Assembly (NCBI GenBank): GCA_020346225.1
Contig: CP070777.1
Span: 1,962,959 to 1,995,268 of the forward strand
DNA: 32,310 nt
From: Candidatus Zixiibacteriota bacterium
GTDB taxonomy: Bacteria; Zixibacteria; MSB-5A5; GN15; FEB-12
Direction of reading: 5' to 3'
Positions 29,268 through 32,310 of this stretch are shown here, piece after piece; within the stretch, counting starts at the first letter, position 1, and each line of letters opens with the position of its first letter. The notes beneath the pieces were generated by a model, which saw nothing but the letters and a program-made list of their open reading frames with translations, did no database searches and was not told where the DNA came from. The translations under genes and the position numbers were made by a program.

Positions 29268-30278
29268 TCAGCGGCCCTTACGCCCGGTTATGAGCCAGAA
29301 GTCACCATATATCCGGCGGGGCTTGATTGACCTGAAGCCGCTGGCCCGAAGTCTCTCCTTTGCCCGGCCGACCGTGGGAAGCCACATCCTTTTCGACCGG
29401 AGTTGCCACATGAGCCGGTAGAACGGCTCGGTCAGGTCCTCGGTGGAGAAATCCTCGGCAATCGCTACCATGCCGTCCGGCGGCAGGGAGTCATGGGTCA
29501 TGCCGAGTACGTCGAGGGGAGACTCAGCGTCGCAGAACAGGATGACGTCATAACCGGAAGGGATGTTCTTTGTCATGTCGCCGACGCAGGTATCAATCCT
29601 TCGCGCCAGACGTTCGCGGCGGATAAGTTTTTTGGTTACCTTAATTACCGCCTCTATGTCGAGCACGCAGGCTTTGATATGTTTATACCGTCGCACCAGC
29701 GCTATTGACACCACACCGGAGCCACCGCCGACGTCCAGCACCCGGTGATGCTCTGTCAGGTCAAGGGCTTTTGCCAGCGCCCGCGCCACGGGCAGATGAT
29801 CGTAGTAAAGCATATGGGTGAAATCATGCGCCCACCGGGGATCCTTCTTCATCAGCTCCACATAGCCCTCTCTTTTGATACCCAGAATGCTCTCGAAATC
29901 GCGGCCGGTTATGAGCATTTGCTCCAGAACCGAGAAGGCTTGATACTCTCTCTGGCATTCCTTTGAGTAAATTCTGGTCCAGTGGATAGATCTGTCGCGC
30001 ACGTAGTACTTCTCGGCCAGGGCCGAGTTCTTATAGAGCTTGCCTTCTCTTTTGAGCAGTCCCAGCGAAACCAGGGCGCTTAGGTACGGGGCCAGGCGCC
30101 AGGAACGGATGCCCGTTTTGCGACCGATGGCGGCGGCTGTGAGTTTTTTGCCAGAGAGTTTTCGGAACAGTTCAACTCTTTCCGCGGCAAGCACGCATTG
30201 CGACGCCGTGAAAGCCGTTTGAATATCAATCTTGGCAAGGACGCTGCGCGGCAGCTTGTCCAAGGTCAGGTGAGTCAT
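29268..30278 (-). CDS. O-methyltransferase with N-terminal winged-helix dimerisation domain
   Basis: This 336-aa enzyme is built like small-molecule O-methyltransferases of the acetylserotonin/CrtF type. Residues about 20-95 form the dimerisation winged helix (FTASQCVLAAERVELFRKLS and APYLSALVSLGLLKREGKLY). The SAM-binding domain has HRVLDVGGGSGVVSIALV (motif I), ACVLDIEAVI, IDTCVGDM, and VILFCDA. In place of the catalytic His of plant enzymes the chain reads VLGMTHDSLPPDGMVAIAED. The ATG at 30278 has AGGAGGAGG eight bases upstream; a GTG three codons earlier is less likely. Acceptor substrate is unknown, and the neighbouring SDR gene, 120 bases downstream, could share a pathway. Confidence 0.9.
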   Translation of the reverse strand: MTHLTLDKLPRSVLAKIDIQTAFTASQCVLAAERVELFRKLSGKKLTAAAIGRKTGIRSWRLAPYLSALVSLGLLKREGKLYKNSALAEKYYVRDRSIHWTRIYSKECQREYQAFSVLEQMLITGRDFESILGIKREGYVELMKKDPRWAHDFTHMLYYDHLPVARALAKALDLTEHHRVLDVGGGSGVVSIALVRRYKHIKACVLDIEAVIKVTKKLIRRERLARRIDTCVGDMTKNIPSGYDVILFCDAESPLDVLGMTHDSLPPDGMVAIAEDFSTEDLTEPFYRLMWQLRSKRMWLPTVGRAKERLRASGFRSIKPRRIYGDFWLITGRKGR

Positions 30279-30416
30279 ATTGTGCACCTCCTCCTATCGC
30301 GTCACCGGCGCACTAACCGGCACCGGTGTAACACTCACTAAAAATGACACACTTGATGTCGCGAAGCAACCCTCGATGCGGCGGCGACCTGACGGGCCAC
30401 CGCCGGGATTAAGAGC

Positions 30417-30432
30417 GAGCCCACCGGGGCTC
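30417..30432 (-). terminator. Weak hairpin after the S37 peptidase gene
   Basis: On the minus strand GAGCCC-CGGT-GGGCTC, a perfect 6-bp stem, begins one base after the stop and is followed by GCTCTT rather than a true T-run. It could be a weak terminator. Confidence 0.35.
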
Positions 30433-30433
30433 C

Positions 30434-31768
30434 TCAACCGCCGTCGTTGATCGACACACCCAGCCAAGCACTGAGCGAGTCATAAACCACCTGGCGCTGG
30501 TCAAGGTCACTTATGTTCTGAAAATGCGTGCCGCCGGGCTGGATGATACGGATGGAGTTGGTGCTCGCACTTGGGGCGACAGCCGCCGCCGTGCAAGGGT
30601 CGTACTCACCGTAAAAGTGAATGATATTCATTCCCTCATTTTCCAGCCACTCACGGGCGCTCTCCGCGACATCAGGGTGAAAAACGGCGTCAACTCCCGG
30701 CGGGAGCATAAAAGTAAACGTTGGATCGTCGCCGACCACCTCCAGCAGGTCGCTGAGGTGCTCGGTGACATAACCGTAGTACCCGGTCTGGGTATAGAAC
30801 TGATAGAAATACGGTTCGAGAGTCTGGCATATAGCGTCATGAAGCCAGTTCATAGGGTTTATGCGCTGCATATATTCAAATAACTGCTCGGAGGATACAG
30901 TGGCGTCAGGTATCTGGTCGCACTCGACGGCGCCGTAGTACTGCCAGAAGACATAGCCATACTCCAGCACAGTGATTTCAAAGGCAGCTTCGAGGCCGCC
31001 AATTCTGGTGAAGGTATAGCCTTCGGTCCGGGCGTACTCCTCGTAAAGGGGCAGTAAACTTTCCCGCCGGCTCAACATTAAGCGCTGAAGCTGTCTTATT
31101 TTTTCGCGACACTCCCCTGTCCCGACAGTATTGGTGAGGAAATCATCCACTCTGAGATCATGCACCGAATTGAAGCAAGGGGCTACCCCGGAAACCGTGG
31201 CCTGCACGTCGTCGGGGTAGAACCGACGGTGAAAAGCCGCCGCCTTGCCTCCCTTGCTGAGACCGTAGTTGACCCAGGGGCCAGTATAGATGTCTTTAAA
31301 CAGTTCCACGATCCTGTGATGATCGGCCGCCGCTTGTTCAATGGTTAGATACGTCCAGTCGACGGGGTCGGGGCGGTTATCGCCGCCGTAGCGATGAGAC
31401 ACCAGAAGCTGGTTGGCACCGAGTATCTCCGGCAGTTCGTGAGAGCGGTTGCGGGTCACGTCGTAGCCCCACGTCACCAGCACCATCGGTGCCGATACGT
31501 CAACATGAGACAGAAAGACGCGCTGAGTAAAGCTCTGCCCCCCGGGATTGTCGTGGTCAACCGGCTGGGTTACGCTTATCTGAAAAGCCCGGGCATAGTG
31601 TGCCCCGGCGGGCGCCTCGATTTCCTCCACAGTGCAGCCCGGCAGGGCCTGCAGCAACTCATCAAGTGTTAGCGGCTCAGGGGTGGGATTGGTCGGCTTG
31701 TCTTTGCATCCCGCCGTGACAGCCACGGTCAGGACTACAGTAGCCATAAGGCTAAACAACTGATGCAT
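30434..31768 (-). CDS. Lipoprotein serine peptidase of the S37 (tripeptidyl aminopeptidase) type
   Basis: This 444-aa exported lipoprotein has a signal peptide with lipobox TAGC and lipidated Cys21, then a Pro/Thr linker. It is an alpha/beta-hydrolase resembling PS-10/S37 tripeptidyl aminopeptidases: QPVDHDNPGGQSFTQRVFLS, HRYGGDNRPDPVDWTYLTIE, and GPWVNYGLSKGGKAAAFHRR with nucleophile Ser171 in G-x-S-x-G. A probable acid residue lies in FYGEYDPCTAAA and a probable His in GGTHFQN, completing a Ser-Asp-His triad. It would trim tripeptides from N-termini of peptides outside the cytoplasm. The ATG at 31768 is chosen because longer starts lack a signal peptide. It lies 186 bases after the dipeptidase gene. 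Confidence 0.88.
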   Translation of the reverse strand: MHQLFSLMATVVLTVAVTAGCKDKPTNPTPEPLTLDELLQALPGCTVEEIEAPAGAHYARAFQISVTQPVDHDNPGGQSFTQRVFLSHVDVSAPMVLVTWGYDVTRNRSHELPEILGANQLLVSHRYGGDNRPDPVDWTYLTIEQAAADHHRIVELFKDIYTGPWVNYGLSKGGKAAAFHRRFYPDDVQATVSGVAPCFNSVHDLRVDDFLTNTVGTGECREKIRQLQRLMLSRRESLLPLYEEYARTEGYTFTRIGGLEAAFEITVLEYGYVFWQYYGAVECDQIPDATVSSEQLFEYMQRINPMNWLHDAICQTLEPYFYQFYTQTGYYGYVTEHLSDLLEVVGDDPTFTFMLPPGVDAVFHPDVAESAREWLENEGMNIIHFYGEYDPCTAAAVAPSASTNSIRIIQPGGTHFQNISDLDQRQVVYDSLSAWLGVSINDGG

Positions 31769-31954
31769 GATGCTGATCCTCTCGCTGTTGCGTTGGTTAA
31801 TGCGGGACACTTCCTTGCAATACGGATCGGGCCGGAATAGGTTGCGAAGGGCAAAAAGGAACAGCAGGAGACCCTATGACAGCAACTACAGCCTGGTCGC
31901 GGCAATCGGCAGTCCAGCTGTCCTGCTCGCGGAAAGCCAAAAACGGAAACCAGG

Positions 31955-32310
31955 TCACCGGCGCGGCCGCAGCTTCGCCAGTGTATCCATAGCGGCACCA
32001 ATAACACCCTGTGAATAGCCGGTCAGCAGCTTGATCGCGGCTTCGCGGTCATTCTCAAGAAGCGCCGCCGCCTGATTCTCGACCGTCGCCTGTTTCGACA
32101 GAGCCTCCAATTCGATCGCGTCCAGAGCCTGACGCACGTTCGCGGCGTGGTGGGCGTAGGTCTGTTCAACCGTGTATCTGAAGTGTGTGAACGTCCAGAA
32201 GGTCGAGGCAGGATCGATCTCGAAAGGGCGGTTTACTCTCTGCCGGTAATGGTCTTCTGTCGGTTGCACACTTTCCCCGCAGTAGCCGGCAGGGAATTCT
32301 TCGATACCGA
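31955..32310 (-). CDS. C-terminal end of a probable C69-family dipeptidase (partial)
   Basis: The frame is open to the window edge, so only the last 118 residues are visible. They read like the C-terminal helical part of bacterial C69 dipeptidases: a start EEFPAGYCGES, FEIDPASTFWTFTHFRYTVE, a long helix with LEALSKQATVENQAAALL, and the closing REAAIKLLTGYSQGVIGAAM. Catalytic Cys and the N-terminal domain lie outside the window. A GTG at 32269 is inside this continuous frame and need not be the start. Together with the S37 peptidase next to it, this suggests local peptide scavenging. Family call is moderate. Confidence 0.65.
   Translation of the reverse strand, partial: GIEEFPAGYCGESVQPTEDHYRQRVNRPFEIDPASTFWTFTHFRYTVEQTYAHHAANVRQALDAIELEALSKQATVENQAAALLENDREAAIKLLTGYSQGVIGAAMDTLAKLRPRR

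Noticed and set aside
31769-31954. Possible small gene or terminator between the C69 and S37 peptidase genes
   Set aside because: No reading frame has a ribosome site and family signal, and no clean stem with a T-run is visible.
1-32310. CRISPR arrays, tRNA or rRNA genes, insertion sequences, phage genes
   Set aside because: I looked for regular spaced repeats, cloverleaf signatures and transposase or integrase motifs on both strands and saw none.

Overview
The window carries about 25 protein genes and no RNA gene, insertion sequence, CRISPR array or phage gene that I can see. Lipoproteins with lipoboxes, a probable outer-membrane beta-barrel, periplasmic enzymes and membrane anti-sigma factors indicate a Gram-negative (diderm) bacterium with a fairly GC-rich genome. 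The mix of ZU5-like lipoproteins, PD40/TPR proteins, S41 peptidases and paired ECF sigma factors resembles FCB-type candidate phyla such as Zixibacteria. That placement is a guess from gene style, since no marker gene is present. TAG, TAA and TGA all act as ordinary stops here.

Layout. Positions 1-1108 (-) hold the start of an S41 peptidase, divergent from a nitroreductase/methyltransferase pair (1414-3100, +). Next comes a tight three-gene operon (3300-9253, +). It encodes a histidine kinase with an N-terminal cyclic-nucleotide-binding domain, a small DUF3307 membrane protein, and a 1361-residue protein built like animal soluble adenylyl cyclase: two cyclase domains, a P-loop NTPase and TPRs. 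Its two cyclase domains have complementary losses of catalytic residues, as expected for a single composite active site. The operon therefore pairs a probable cAMP source with a probable cAMP-sensing kinase.

Positions 9254-13299 (+) are the most striking part: four paralogous lipoprotein genes in a row, each its own transcription unit. Each has a sigma-54-type promoter (GG-N10-GC with TTGC), and an imperfect 16-bp dyad beginning with TTGC exactly 78 bp upstream of the -24 GG in all four cases. Each also has a leader of about 80 nt and its own intrinsic terminator. This looks like a compact RpoN regulon of a surface or periplasmic lipoprotein family under one enhancer-binding protein, whose gene is not in the window.

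Positions 13378-20055 (-) hold a periplasmic PD40/TPR protein, two consecutive ECF sigma/anti-sigma pairs preceded by a lipoprotein gene, and a periplasmic PPP-family (Shewanella-like) phosphatase. Positions 20210-23599 hold a DUF21/CNNM membrane protein, a double-GNAT gene broken by an in-frame amber codon, a probable outer-membrane protein, and a VOC-domain protein. Positions 23734-27686 form a metabolic module: a GNAT-aminotransferase-GNAT operon divergent from a MocR-type (GntR-aminotransferase) regulator, with repeated half-sites between them. The window ends (27702-32310, -) with an SDR/DUF2867 protein, an O-methyltransferase, an S37-type lipoprotein peptidase, and the C-terminal end of a probable C69 dipeptidase.
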